DNA of 64,000 bases from Dysidea avara. Its lineage: Eukaryota; Porifera; Demospongiae; Dictyoceratida; Dysideidae. The notes beneath the pieces are model-generated. The model was not told where the DNA came from and did not search any database. It saw only the letters and a list, made by a program, of their open reading frames with translations. Below, piece by piece: positions 10,955-21,994 of this stretch. Numbering within the stretch: the stretch's first letter is position 1; each line of letters begins with the position of its first letter. The translations under genes and the position numbers were made by a program. Location: assembly GCF_963678975.1 (NCBI RefSeq), contig NC_089277.1:25556672-25620671 (forward strand). The letters run 5' to 3'.

Positions 10955-13900
10955 TACTCTAATAGAGCAGTCAGCCTAATAGAGCAGTCACCCTGAAGAG
11001 AATTCAAGAGATCAGCTAGAAATAAGAAACCTGTATAGAGATCAGCTACACACAAGTCACCCTGTAGAGAGATCAGCTACAAACAATTCACCCTGTAGGG
11101 ACATCAGCTAGAAGAAGTTACCTTGTGGGGAGTTCATGCAACTATGGAAAGAGATAGTTCACCTAGAAGAAATCACCTTGTAGAGTTCAGCTACAAGGAA
11201 ACCACCATGTAGAGAGTTCAGCTACAAACAAATCGTCCTGTAGAGAGATCAATAGAAGAAGCTACCTTGCAGAGAGTTCAGTTACAAAGAAACCATCATG
11301 TAGAAACAAATCTCCCTGTAGAGAGATTAGCTAGAAGAAGTTACCTTGTAGAGAGTTCAGCTACAAAGAAATCTCCCTGTAGAGAGATCAGCTAGAAGAA
11401 GTTACCTTGTAGAGAGTTCAGCTTCAAACAAATCACCCTGTAGAAAGATCAGCTAGAAGAGGTCACCTTGTAGGGAGTTCAGTTACAAAGAAACCTCCAT
11501 GTAGAGAGCTCAGCTACAAACTAGTAACCTTGTAGAGACATCAGCTAGAAGAAGTTACCTTGTAGAGAGTTCAGCTACAAAGAAACCATTATTTAAAGAG
11601 CTCAGCTGCAAACAAATCACCTGTACAGAATTCAGCTACAAATAAATCACCATGTAGAGAGATCAGCTAGAAGAAGTTACCTTGTAGAGAGTTCAGCTTC
11701 AAACAAATCACCCTGTAGAAAGATCAGCTAGAAGAGGTCACCTTGTAGAGAGTTCGGTTACAAAGAAACCACCATGTAGAGAATTCAGCTACAATCTAGT
11801 GACCCTGTAAAGACATCAGCTAGAAGAAGTTACCTTGAGAGAGTTCAGCTACAAAGAAACCATTATTTAAAGAGCTCAGCTGCAAACAAATCACCTATAC
11901 AGAATTCAGCTACAAACAAATCACCATGTAGAGAGATCAGCTAGAAGAAGTTATCTTGTAGATAGTTCAGCTACAAGCAAATCACCCTGTAGAGAGTTCA
12001 GCTAGAAGAAGTTTACTTGTAGAGAGTTCAGCTACAAAGAAACCATCATTTAGAGAGTTCAGCTTCAAACAAATCACCTGTAGAGAGTTAAGCTACAAAC
12101 AAATCTCCCTGTAGAGAGAAGAAGTTACCTTGTAGAGAGTTCAGCTACAAACAAATCACCTTGTAGAAAGATCAGCTAGAAGAAGTCACCTTGTAGAAAG
12201 TTCAGTTACAAAGAAACCACCATGTAGAGAGTTCAGCTACAAACTAGTCACCTTGTAGAGGCATCAGCTAGAAAAGTTACCTTGTAGAGAGTTCAGCTAC
12301 AAAGAAACCATTCTGTTTAGAGTTCAGCTACAAACAAATCACCCGTAGAGAGGTCACCTAGAAGAATTTACCTTGTATATAGTTCAGCTACAAAGAAACC
12401 ACCAAGTAGAGAGTTCAGCTGCAAAGAAATCACCCTGTAGAAAATTCAGCCACAAACAAATTGCCCTGTAGAAAGATCAGTTAGAAGAAGTTACCTTTTA
12501 GAGAGTTCAGCTACAAAGAAACCATTCTGTAAAGAGCTCAGCTGCAAACAAATCACCTGTACAGAATTCAGCTACAAACAAATCACCCTGTAGAGAGATC
12601 AGCTAAAAGAAGTTACCTTGTAGAGAGTTCAGCTACAAAGAAACTACCATGTAGAGAGTTCAGCTGCAAAGAAATCACCCTGTATAAAATTCTGCCACGA
12701 ACAAATTGCCCTGTAGAAAGATCAGTTAGAAGAAGTTACCTTGTAGAGAGTTCAGCTACAAAGAAACCATTCTGTAAAGAGCTCAGCTGCAAACAAATCA
12801 CCTGTACAGAATTCAGCTACAAACAAATCACCCTGTAGAGAGATCAGCTAGAAGAAATTACTTTGTAGAGAGTTCAGCTACAAAGAAACCACCATGTACA
12901 TAGAGAGTTCAGCTGCAAAGAAATCACCCTGTATAAAATTCTGCCACAAACAAATTGCCCTGTAGAAAGACAGTTAGAAGAAGTTACCTTTTAGAGAGTT
13001 CAGCTACAAAGAAACCATCCTGTAGAGAGATCAGCTAGAAGAAGTTACCTTGTAGATCGTTCAGCTACAAACAAATCACCCTGTAGAGAGATCAGCTAGA
13101 AGAAGTTACCTTTTAGAGAGTTCAGCTACAAAGAAACCACCATGTAGAGAGTTCAGCTGCAAAGAAATCACCCTGTATAAAATTCTGCCACAAACAAACT
13201 GCCCTGTAGAAAGATCAGTTAGAAGAAGTTACCTTGTAGAGAGTTCAGCTACAAAGAAACCATTTTGTAAAGAGCTCAGCTGCAAACAAATCACCTGTAC
13301 AGAATTCAGCTACGAACAAATCACCCTGTAGAGAGATCAGCTAGAAGAAGTTACCTTGTAGATAATTCACCTACAAACAAATCTCCCTGTAGAGAGATCG
13401 GCTAGAAGAAATTACCTTGTAGAGAGTTCAGCTACAAAGAAACCACCATGTAGAGAGTTCAGCTGCAAAGAAATCACCCTGTAGAAAATTCTGCCAGAAA
13501 CAAATTGCCCTGTAGAAAGATCAGTTAGAAGAAGTTACCTTTTAGAGAGTTCAGCTACAAAGAAACCATTCTGTAAAGAGCTCAGCTGCAAACAAATCAC
13601 CTGTACAGAATTCAGCTACAAACAAATCACCCTGTAGAGAGATCAGCTAGAAGAAGTTAACTTGTAGAGAGTTCAGCTACAAAGAAACCATCATTTTAGA
13701 AAGTTCAGCTTAAAACAAATCAACTGTAGAGAGTTCAGCTACAAACAAATCTCCCTGTAGAGAGATCAGCTAGAAGAAGTTACCTTGTAGAGAGTGAAGC
13801 TACAAAGAAACCACCATGTAGAGAGTTCAGCTACAAACTAGTCACCTTGTAGAGACATCAGCTAGAAAAGGTACCTTGTAGAGAGTTCAGCTACAAAGAA

Positions 13901-14270
13901 ACCATTCTGTAAAGAGCTCAGCTGCAAACAAATCACCTGTACGGAATTCAGCTACAAACAAATCACCCTGTAGAGAGATCAGCTAGAAGAAATTACCTTG
14001 TAGATAGTTCAGCTACAAAAAAATCACCCTGTAGAAAGATCAGTTAGAAGAAGTTACTTTGTAGAGAGTTCAGCTACAATGAAACCATTTTGTAAAGAGC
14101 TCAGCTGCAAACAAATCACCTGAACAGAATTCAGCTACAAACAAATCACCCTGTAGAGAGATCAGCTAGAAGAAGTTACCTTGTAGATAGTTCAGCTACA
14201 AACAAATCTCCCTGTAGAGCGATCAGCTAGAAGAAATTACCTTGTAGAGAGTTCAGCTGCAAAGAAATCA
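10955..14270 (+). repeat. 3.3 kb satellite of ~31 bp monomers with higher-order structure
   Basis: About 100 diverged monomers of 30-31 bp. The two main types are GTAGAGAGATCAGCTAGAAG + AAGTTACCTT and GTAGAGAGTTCAGCTACAAA + CAAATCACCCT. Type order is itself periodic: the marker TTCTGTAAAGAGCTCAGCTG recurs near 12525, 12770, 13260 (one mismatch) and 13565, giving a higher-order unit of roughly 245 bp in part of the array. The array opens out of a CTCTAATAGAGCAGTCA motif pair at 10948-10990. Confidence 0.9.
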
Positions 14271-14385
14271 CCACTGCCCAAATTTCAAGGCAATAGCTCT
14301 TTCCAATCTGAAGTTATCAATTGTCAAAGTTGGCAAATTGGATGCGTGGAAGGCCCCTTTTCGCAAATCCGGTCACATATGTATT
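14271..14385. repeat. Right end of a TGTGACC-type element
   Basis: The satellite gives way to unique sequence ending CTTTTCGCAAATCCGGTCACA and then TA. This is the inverse of the TGTGACCGG...GCGAAAA ends of the TA-flanked MITEs at 33387 and 42793. It may be the right terminus of the element that carries the satellite. I found no matching left end near 10.1 kb. Confidence 0.4.
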
Positions 14386-14540
14386 ATATATATAATTTGT
14401 ACATTTACTGATAAAATATTTAAAGTACATCTACTTCATCTTTTCTTCTTCCTGTAGTAAAGAAAAAAAAACATAGGTTAAAAAAGTCCTAAAGCTGGCC
14501 ATAGGCCGGCTTTGGGGTATACAAATACAAAAAGAAGTGA

Positions 14541-14866
14541 AATCTAATCCAAAACAGCCAAGCTGTAAAAAAAGTGTGCGGCCCTCAGAAAGGCTATGGT
14601 GAAAAAAGATGTGAAATCCAAGGTGGCGGCCAAGAAATGGCTGTGATGGTAGGTTAATGGTAAAAATTTTAATAACGACAATTCAGGTGAATTTTTGTGC
14701 CGCTTCACAAAATTTACCTGAATTGTCATTATTAAAATTTTTACCATTAACCTACCATCACAGCCATTTCTTGGCCGCCACCTTGGATTTCACATCTTTT
14801 TTCACCATAGCCTTTCTGAGGGCCGCGCACTTTTTTTACAGCTTGGCTGTTTTGGATTAGATTGTC
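14541..14866. mobile_element. Hairpin MITE inserted in the USP pseudogene
   Basis: A near-perfect inverted repeat with ~155 bp arms: AATCTAATCCAAAACAGCC at the left, GGCTGTTTTGGATTAGATT at the right, and a short central spacer near 14700. It can fold as one long hairpin. Its right edge abuts the last 16 bases of the DLSLSIPDQ exon, so it has displaced the 5' part of that exon. A diverged relative lies at 57700-57960. Confidence 0.85.
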
Positions 14867-16047
14867 TATACCAGATCAATTGGTAAGTATATGCTTCCCA
14901 TTACGTTTATATTGTTAAGACCACATCAAATTCTTTTCCAGACTAAAACTGAAAAAAAGAATGAAGTATCTCTTATAACAAGAAGACACACAGCCATTGC
15001 TGGCACAGATTTATCTCGTGCTATGGAAGTTCAGACAGACAGACAGTAGTGACTGCATCAGATTTAAGGTCACCACCAATTCTGGAAGCTTACATAAATC
15101 CCAAAGTAGCAACTGAATTCACCACACTGCAGCAGTACTTGCATAATGAAGGACTTCACTACCATCCACCGTCACATGCAAGATCACCAAGTGCACTTGG
15201 CTTGCAACAATCGCTGCACAACTAGATGTCTTAGACGATGACAACCGATTTATTTGTAATAACTGCAATAGAAATAATTGTAAGAATTTATAGTAGTTTA
15301 GGCACCACATAATTATGTGTTTTACTTTAGGCTTGGTGAGTAAACAGACAATGATCCTACAGTTACAGAATGTGTTGATTTTGCACATTAAAAGATTCAA
15401 TATTGGTGACATTGCAGTTTCTAAAAACAACAAATTTCTATCATTCTCACAGTTGTTGGACATGGCACCCTACTGTTCTGATAAATGTCTACAGGTTTGT
15501 AGTATGTATAACACTGCTTCTACGATATTGTGTTTTCTCATCCTATAGCAACTGAAAGATAAAAATGATCAAATTTTATATGGCCTGTACTATGCTGTGG
15601 TGGTCCACAGAGGAAGAAGACTTAGAAGTGGTCACTATGTTGCTTATATACGAGTTCGACCAAACCGATCAAAAATACCTCCACTTCCACAAGACTCAGC
15701 TGCAGAATATGACAAGAGTGTGTCACATTATAGAGTTCCACAAGGGTTTGAGTATGATGAGAGAGCAGCTTATGATGGAGTGTGGTGCTACACTAGTGAT
15801 CAGACCATCAACAAGTGCTCCAGAGGATTTGAGGATGTCAAATGCCAACATGCTTACCAGTTGTTTTATGAGAAATTGCCAACTAAATAAATTAGCTAGT
15901 TTGCCAGCTAACTTTGTTTTATATTCTATAAAGTGTTTAGCTGTTTCTCAACAGCCATGAGTAGATTTTGTATAATTTTTTGTTGAGTTGATATTTTTAT
16001 AATTCATTTCATCGCACTGTAGACTTCACAAGACTATAGGCTATCAT

Positions 16048-16243
16048 TGTCGATATCGGGACGTTTAGAAGGAGACCAGGTTCCTTGTTGTACACGATTG
16101 ATCGGGAAGGGAAGGATACCACAACACGCACACTCGATCTAATAACACACTACATACTCCAATTATAGCACATCATTACATCATACTAAATATAGCGTTA
16201 CTTATAATAGCTAAAGTACAGTAACAGTTAACTATCTATGACA
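16048..16243 (-). repeat. 3' LTR of the BEL/Pao element
   Basis: 196 bp, running TGTCGATATC to ATCTATGACA on the plus strand. The pol frame runs 16 bases into it (pol stop at 16228). The minus-strand sequence just before it, CCCCGGAGGA, is the likely purine tract for plus-strand priming. Confidence 0.95.
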
Positions 16244-19200
16244 TCCTCCGGGGCCCCCGAAAGAATGTTAGCCCACTGTGTTAATCTTTCTCGAGCCTTA
16301 CTAGCTGAGCTCCTTGTAGGACGCGTTTCAATAACTTCTTCGGGGATATCCACTTGACTATTACTCGTTGAACTTGTCTTCTCGACCTCACAATCCAGTT
16401 TGTTGTCCTTACTACAGACAGTGTCCTTGCCTTGAGCAGATACTTCAAGTGGGACCAGCCTGACAATAGGTCTATTTGTTTGACCTGTACTGGTCCTAAT
16501 GTTTGCGGCTCTCACCAAACCGTCACCTCCATATGTCAATTCCTCGACAACAGCCAATCTCCATTTGACGCGAGGCCCATCATCGTGCACAAGCACAACA
16601 TCCCCCACAGCAATTTTGCATTCATTGCTTCCAGACGTGCGATGAAATTCCCGGAGGGAAGTTAAATATTCATTCCTCCACCTCGTTGTAAAGTGTTGTA
16701 ACAGCAAGCCTTGAGTCTTTGCATCTTTGGAGAGACGATCGTGTTCGTTGTAACTTGGATCACTAACCTCATCCATAGTTCTCTGTTCATGTGGTAAGCT
16801 TGTGATTCTCCTTCCAGATAACAAGTGGGAGGGTGTTAATGGTTCAGGATCCTTTGGGTCATCAGACACGTATGTCAAAGGCCGATCATTCATCAGGGCC
16901 TCCACTTCTACCACAATTGTTTGCAGAACCTCTAGAGAAATGTGGGCTCTTCCAAGCACTTTCTTGATTGCGGATTTTGTGAGGCCTATCAGGCGCTCCC
17001 AAAATCCCCCAAACCATGGGGCCTTTTTCGGGATGAATTTCCAGGTCACTCCTTCATGGCTTAGCACTGTTCTTATTTCCTGAGACAAATATAGGGCCTT
17101 TAACTCTTCAGCTGCTGCCTGGAAGGTGGTGGCATTATCGGATATCATCAGATGAGGTGTTGACCTGCGTCCAGTAAAACGACGAAAGGCCAGGATAAAT
17201 GTCTCTGTCGACAAATCAGCAACTACCTCCAGATGTACTGCCCTACTGGTAGCACATGTGAATAAGCATACATATACCTTGATTTCCTCGCCTCGGTTGT
17301 ACACATAGAGAGCTCCGGTGAAGTCCACCCCAGTCACTGAGAACGGCTGTACATTCTGCAATCTTGCCTTTGGTAAAGGAGCTGGGTCTGGGGCTGTGTA
17401 TGGTTTGCCTGAATGTTTTCTGCATATTACACATCGACGGAGAAGTGATCTCACGTACTGTCTGGCTCTTGGTATCCAATAGGACTGGCGCAGGGCTGTT
17501 ACTGTAGTTCCAACTCCCGAGTGGTAGAGTTTAACATGTGCAGCATACACTACTAAAGCTGTAAACGGATGTTTTGGAGGTAATAGATATGGAAATTTGG
17601 CTAGTTGTGTCAACGGAGCGTTATGGATTCTCCCACCGCATCGAAGTAGGCCATTACTGTCGATGAACAATCGTAGTTGACGTACTAGTGTAGACTGTTT
17701 GTTACTGGAGTTAGGGGAATTAAGGTTGGATATCTCAGTTGCATAAATCTGATACTGGCTGTTCTTTATCCACTGTATTCTGGCAAGGTCAATTTCTGTA
17801 GCTGTAAGTTGCTCACACTGGCAGTCATTGTGTTTCCTGATGGCTGTAATGAACCTGTAAACATAGGCTGAGACTCTTAGCAATTTTCCCAAGCTGCTGT
17901 AATTGTTGGGATCGATGATGTTGTGAAGACTGATGGTTGGGGATGATGACAATGGTTGTGGAGCTGCAGGTATAAATTCCTCACAGGTGATGGCTGCCAC
18001 ATGTAAGTGGAAGGTTGAGGAAGGGGTCCATTGTGGCCAATTGCTGTCATTAGTTAACCATGGTGGGCCTTTGTTCCAGAGTAAAGAAGATGAAAGTTGA
18101 CTGGTACTGGACCCTCTAGTGATCATGTCAGCAGGGTTATCAGCTGTCGGACAGTAGTGCCAAGTGGCGTCATACTTCTGTGTAATTAGTTGGATTTCAC
18201 TAACACGGTGTTGTACAAATGGCTTCAGCTTTTTATGTCCCTGTATCCAGTACAGCACTATTTGACTGTCAGTCCAAAAATGTGACTTGAATTTGTGTCG
18301 TGTGAAGGAAGTTTGAAGATAATCACTAAGTCGTGTTGCTGTGAGTGCTCCTAGTAGTTCAAGTTGTGGTACTGTAAGAGGTTTCAAAGGAGCCACTCTT
18401 CCTCTTGCCATCACAAAGGTGGTTTCATCCTTCTGACGAAAAAAGGCGATGGTGCCATAGGCCTTGATGTTAGCATCACAAAACAGATGTAGTTCAGCAT
18501 TGGTCATTTTAGATTCACAGCTGTAGTACTGGCGTGGAATTGCTAGCTCACTAACAGAGACTAAATCTGTAAAAATTGAGGACCATTCTTGACATAGGAT
18601 ATCACTCAATGGTTCATCCCAGTCCACACTCTCCTTCCAGAGCCTTTGAATGAGCATTTTAGCTCTAATTGTAACAGGAGTAGCAAGCCCTATGGGATCA
18701 AAAACTTTGCAGGACTGCTGTAAGATTTCACGCTTGGTGACTAAGTTATTGATGTTGGCAAGTTTGCTAGGAGTAAGGTGTAGTTGATCATCATGAGTTG
18801 ACCACTGAATGCCAAGGATGTTAACAGTTGTATTAGGGTCTGCGGTAGCATCCTGTGCAGCAAGAGTGTTCAATACAGAACTGTTGGATGCCCAACTGCG
18901 TAAGTTGAATTTTGCCTCTTTCATGATTTGTCGAGCTTGTTGGTAGTACTGTGTAGCAGTCTCTGCTGATGAACAACCTGAAATGATGTTATCAACATAA
19001 AGGTTTTGAGTGATGTCATCTGCTACAGTTGTTTGATACTGTTGCAAATGATGACGTAGAACTGCATTCAGGATGAATGGGGAGGAGGTTGCCCCAAATA
19101 ATACTGCTTGAAAGCGGTATGTTATGAGTTCACTGTTGGGATTACTTGTGTCGGAGAGCCACAAGAATCTTGTGTAATCTCGATCATTATGATGTAGTTT

Positions 19201-20871
19201 GATTTGGAGAAAGGCCTTCTCGATGTCTGTAGCAAATCCGTAATTGTGTAGACGAAATCGGAGGATGATTGAGCACAGATCATTTAGTAGCGTAGGACCT
19301 GGTTCAAGACAATCATTGAGACTTGCGGAGGATCTAGACTCACTGCAGCTGCAATCAAACACAATACGAATAGGCGTAGTCACCGAATCCTTTCGCACAG
19401 CATGGTGTGGAATGTAGTGGACGCCAGTGGATGTATTAGATGCCTGTACTCTTTCAATGAATCCACGTTTTAACTGGTCAGAAATGATAGCATCATACGT
19501 TGATAGCATATGTGGTGTTTGGGCTAGTCGTCGCACTAATGAGGTGGTTCTCTTCTGAGATATGTTGAAATTAGTTGGTAGCGGAGGATGTTGTTCTTTC
19601 CATGGGAGCCTTGCCATGTATGAGCCGTCAGCACACCGGGAAATAGCGGTTGAAGAATAATTCTGAAAAAATTGTTCGTCGGGATCAAGTGGGGTTGATT
19701 GAGAAATACCAATAGATTCAACAGACCACATGTGTTGCAGTTCCTCCTCTTCTTGTCTGCTATTGGTTATCATACACATTAGATTGGTGATGTTCCTTGG
19801 TTGCTGTGGGTTTGTAATTGAAAGTGGACCTGACAAGAGGTATCCAAGTTTAGAACTGATTGCAGTAGGCCCACTGCCACGAACAGTGTGGTCACCCACG
19901 AAGTCCCAATAGTGGTTAGCACCAATTAACAATGAAATTTCAAAGCTGTCAGATCTGGTTACTGGATGTGCTAACTGAAGTCCCTTGAGGTGAGGTAGAT
20001 CAGTCAAACAGGATGTTTCTACTGTGTTCTCCAAGGGTGTGGCTATGGAGGGAACAATTAAAACAGTTATGGAGATAGGTGTACCTGATTTAGTGATCAC
20101 TTGAAGACTTGCGACATTCAGTTTCTTTACTTGTGGGTTAGGAGATCCAAATGTAGAGAGTTGTATTAATTCTGTCTGATGAGGCTGCAATCGTAGCTTG
20201 TCGATTAATATTTGTGTTGCGAAGGAACGTTGGGAGCCTTCATCGAATAGAATGTTTGCGTCCACTTGAGTGCCTTCATGGGCGACTGTAGCAACTGCTG
20301 TCTTCAGCAGACAGATAGGCTCCTTTGTCAACTGTATAGATTGTAGAGTTGCAGTTGTTGATATTGTCAAGGATGCTACTGGCGGTGTATTTTGAGCTGG
20401 ATTGGAGTTGTTAGCCGACGGATTGATAGTTGGTGGATTACTAGTAGGATTGGTGGTGGCCGGACTTTGAAGAGTTCCACGTGGTGCTGTCTGGTTGGAT
20501 GCTCTACTAGCTGAATCATCCGTGTTATTGGTGCAGAGGCTGGTATGATGTTTCCTTCTGCATAGCCGGCAACGTGTCTTTGAAGTGCACCTAGACACCC
20601 TGTGATGGCCCAGACAATTGAAACATAGGTTATTTTGTTTGATGAAATCTACTCTTGCTTGTTGCGTCTTAATTGTATCACAGTTGCTGGAATTGTGTGT
20701 AGTGTTCTTGCAGTAGCTGCAACTAGGGCGTTGACTGTGGTTAGTTGATGTGCCCTTAACATTTGCATGAAAGGCAGCTGTTGGAAGAGTTGAGGCACCT
20801 TCAGAACTCTTCGATCTTCGGGGTATGACGCTATGGAGACTGGTTTCAAATATTCTGATTTCCTTAAGTAG
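16228..20871 (-). CDS. pol: BEL/Pao pol polyprotein, with gag-type zinc knuckles at its N terminus
   Basis: Open for 1547 codons in the +1 frame relative to gag, with no suitable ATG near its start (the first M-like codon, at 20598, is GTG). In order: zinc knuckles CSYCKNTTHNSSNC and CFNCLGHHRVSRC plus a third Cys/His cluster; protease-like DUF1758 near 20240 (FDEGSQRSF); reverse transcriptase with LYVDNIISG near 19000; RNase H near 18475 (FCDAN) and 18265 (WTDSQ); integrase zinc domain H..H..C..C near 17500; integrase core with VTGVDFTG, MISDNATTF and GGFWERL; then DUF5641. It encodes the enzymes for copying and insertion. The RT box has YVDN where YVDD is usual. All frames are otherwise intact. 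Expression needs a +1 shift or the break is a one-base error. Confidence 0.9.
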   Translation of the reverse strand, partial: LLKEIRIFETSLHSVIPRRSKSSEGASTLPTAAFHANVKGTSTNHSQRPSCSYCKNTTHNSSNCDTIKTQQARVDFIKQNNLCFNCLGHHRVSRCTSKTRCRLCRRKHHTSLCTNNTDDSASRASNQTAPRGTLQSPATTNPTSNPPTINPSANNSNPAQNTPPVASLTISTTATLQSIQLTKEPICLLKTAVATVAHEGTQVDANILFDEGSQRSFATQILIDKLRLQPHQTELIQLSTFGSPNPQVKKLNVASLQVITKSGTPISITVLIVPSIATPLENTVETSCLTDLPHLKGLQLAHPVTRSDSFEISLLIGANHYWDFVGDHTVRGSGPTAISSKLGYLLSGPLSITNPQQPRNITNLMCMITNSRQEEEELQHMWSVESIGISQSTPLDPDEQFFQNYSSTAISRCADGSYMARLPWKEQHPPLPTNFNISQKRTTSLVRRLAQTPHMLSTYDAIISDQLKRGFIERVQASNTSTGVHYIPHHAVRKDSVTTPIRIVFDCSCSESRSSASLNDCLEPGPTLLNDLCSIILRFRLHNYGFATDIEKAFLQIKLHHNDRDYTRFLWLSDTSNPNSELITYRFQAVLFGATSSPFILNAVLRHHLQQYQTTVADDITQNLYVDNIISGCSSAETATQYYQQARQIMKEAKFNLRSWASNSSVLNTLAAQDATADPNTTVNILGIQWSTHDDQLHLTPSKLANINNLVTKREILQQSCKVFDPIGLATPVTIRAKMLIQRLWKESVDWDEPLSDILCQEWSSIFTDLVSVSELAIPRQYYSCESKMTNAELHLFCDANIKAYGTIAFFRQKDETTFVMARGRVAPLKPLTVPQLELLGALTATRLSDYLQTSFTRHKFKSHFWTDSQIVLYWIQGHKKLKPFVQHRVSEIQLITQKYDATWHYCPTADNPADMITRGSSTSQLSSSLLWNKGPPWLTNDSNWPQWTPSSTFHLHVAAITCEEFIPAAPQPLSSSPTISLHNIIDPNNYSSLGKLLRVSAYVYRFITAIRKHNDCQCEQLTATEIDLARIQWIKNSQYQIYATEISNLNSPNSSNKQSTLVRQLRLFIDSNGLLRCGGRIHNAPLTQLAKFPYLLPPKHPFTALVVYAAHVKLYHSGVGTTVTALRQSYWIPRARQYVRSLLRRCVICRKHSGKPYTAPDPAPLPKARLQNVQPFSVTGVDFTGALYVYNRGEEIKVYVCLFTCATSRAVHLEVVADLSTETFILAFRRFTGRRSTPHLMISDNATTFQAAAEELKALYLSQEIRTVLSHEGVTWKFIPKKAPWFGGFWERLIGLTKSAIKKVLGRAHISLEVLQTIVVEVEALMNDRPLTYVSDDPKDPEPLTPSHLLSGRRITSLPHEQRTMDEVSDPSYNEHDRLSKDAKTQGLLLQHFTTRWRNEYLTSLREFHRTSGSNECKIAVGDVVLVHDDGPRVKWRLAVVEELTYGGDGLVRAANIRTSTGQTNRPIVRLVPLEVSAQGKDTVCSKDNKLDCEVEKTSSTSNSQVDIPEEVIETRPTRSSASKARERLTQWANILSGAPEDVIDS

Positions 20872-21994
20872 GGGCTGCTTGAAGTTCCTCTATAGTCCAA
20901 TCACTGTTATCACGAGCTCTAGCTATGTTTCTGATGGTGTTGACTGGTAGCTTTCTTAGCAGGAAGGGGACAAGCATTGCACTGTAAGAGTCAGTTTTCT
21001 TTCCTAGGGAAGCCAAGCTACGGATGTGGCTTTCAATCAGGTCATGAAACCGTCTTAAGCCCTCTAAGGTGTCTGTTGGAGTTGAAAGGTCAATTAACGC
21101 CTGGATGTGTGAACTAACCAGTAGGTGATTTTGACCAAAACGTTTCTGTAAAACTTCAACAGAGTGCTGGTAGCTAGAAGAGGTAAGCGGAAGTCCAGCA
21201 ATAACTTGGGCAGCATCACCACGTAATTGGGCACGTAGGTAAGTTAGCTTCTGTGCACCAGTTAGCTGTGAATTATTGTGAATTGCTGCTTCATAACTAT
21301 CCCAAAAGGGCTGCCAGTCTAATGGATCACCTCCAAACACAGAGATTGTAAGCTTTGGTAGGCGTATAGCTATTCCACCTTCACTGTTAGTAGCACCCTT
21401 GCCAGGGGCAATAGACCTGTCTTGTCGGGTAGCACCCGTGTCAGAGGCAATAGACTTGTCTTGTAGGGTGTGCAATGTTACCGCTGCTTCCTTATCAGTG
21501 GAACTACTGTCACGGACAGGGGCAGGTAGTGAAGCACCAGTCTCCAGGGTCATGGACAAGTTACTTTCTGTGTCGCCAGTGGCTTCTGAGTTTGTAGCTA
21601 GTGTTGGCTGTGAGTCCAGTAGTTTTGATCTAGGTTGCTCTGAGTGAGTAGGCTGCTGAATGCTGTTCTGCAAATATGTTTTGATGAATGACTTAATGTT
21701 TCCAACTGTCTCTGTTATTTTACACTGAACCTCTTCGGTTTCAAGAACTTCCGTCTCTAATTCATCCTCGTTTTCAATGAGTGAGAGGATCTTGGCGTCT
21801 AAATCAGTAAGTAACTTTTCCTTACGATTAAGTTGATGAATTAACGACTCCAGAGCTGTAGAGGTTTTAATCCTTGTCTCTTCGGTAAGGTCGGTAGTGA
21901 CCGTGTTCAGCAGTTCATCAGAATTAGCGAACAATCTCGTGAGGTGTGAGCGGTAGCCTTTTCGTGAACCGCGGTGCCGTTGAATGTCCTCCAT
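20864..21994 (-). CDS. gag: BEL/Pao gag
   Basis: 376 residues from an ATG (MEDIQRHRGS). Residues ~25-100 are charged and helix-prone, likely a coiled coil. From ~215 it matches the gag-like DUF1759: FGGDPLDWQPFWDSYEAAI, then LTYLRAQLRGDAA and LQKRFGQNHLL. Gag assembles the particle that packages element RNA. The frame stops at 20864, where the same sequence continues as pol in another frame. The zinc knuckles, usually at the end of gag, lie beyond this stop in the pol frame. Confidence 0.9.
   Translation of the reverse strand: MEDIQRHRGSRKGYRSHLTRLFANSDELLNTVTTDLTEETRIKTSTALESLIHQLNRKEKLLTDLDAKILSLIENEDELETEVLETEEVQCKITETVGNIKSFIKTYLQNSIQQPTHSEQPRSKLLDSQPTLATNSEATGDTESNLSMTLETGASLPAPVRDSSSTDKEAAVTLHTLQDKSIASDTGATRQDRSIAPGKGATNSEGGIAIRLPKLTISVFGGDPLDWQPFWDSYEAAIHNNSQLTGAQKLTYLRAQLRGDAAQVIAGLPLTSSSYQHSVEVLQKRFGQNHLLVSSHIQALIDLSTPTDTLEGLRRFHDLIESHIRSLASLGKKTDSYSAMLVPFLLRKLPVNTIRNIARARDNSDWTIEELQAAPT

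Larger units (their letters stand above)
6025..15890 (+). pseudogene. USP16/45-like deubiquitinase, 3' half, disrupted copy
   Basis: Five exons match exons of the intact paralogue at 26932-41470. 6025-6119 (95 nt, same length as the partner) encodes RGVTLIDQNIGGKCVNTIIC. 14867-14882 is the tail of the DLSLSIPDQ exon. 14942-15279 covers NPKVATEF to DDDNRFICNNC. 15331-15494 (164 nt, same length) encodes LILHIKRFNIGDIAV. 15549-15890 holds the His box SGHYVAYI, the Asp box DGVWCYTSD, and the stop. Three defects are visible: the 5' part of the DLSLSIPDQ exon is replaced by a hairpin MITE; the next exon shifts frame at the (CAGA)n run near 15045; it shifts again near 15215, after LQQSL. No catalytic-Cys exon was found upstream. 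The last two exons are intact, so decay may be recent, or a truncated transcript may persist. Confidence 0.75.

Noticed and set aside
10955-14270. Possible CRISPR array because of regular short repeats
   Set aside because: Repeats are contiguous 30-31 bp monomers without unique spacers, in a eukaryotic context: a satellite.
14544-14860. Two nearly identical 67-codon frames on opposite strands
   Set aside because: They are the two arms of one hairpin MITE read in opposite directions.
20649-20900. Separate 83-codon protein between gag and pol
   Set aside because: Shadow frame; the zinc-knuckle coding frame through the same bases is the pol frame.
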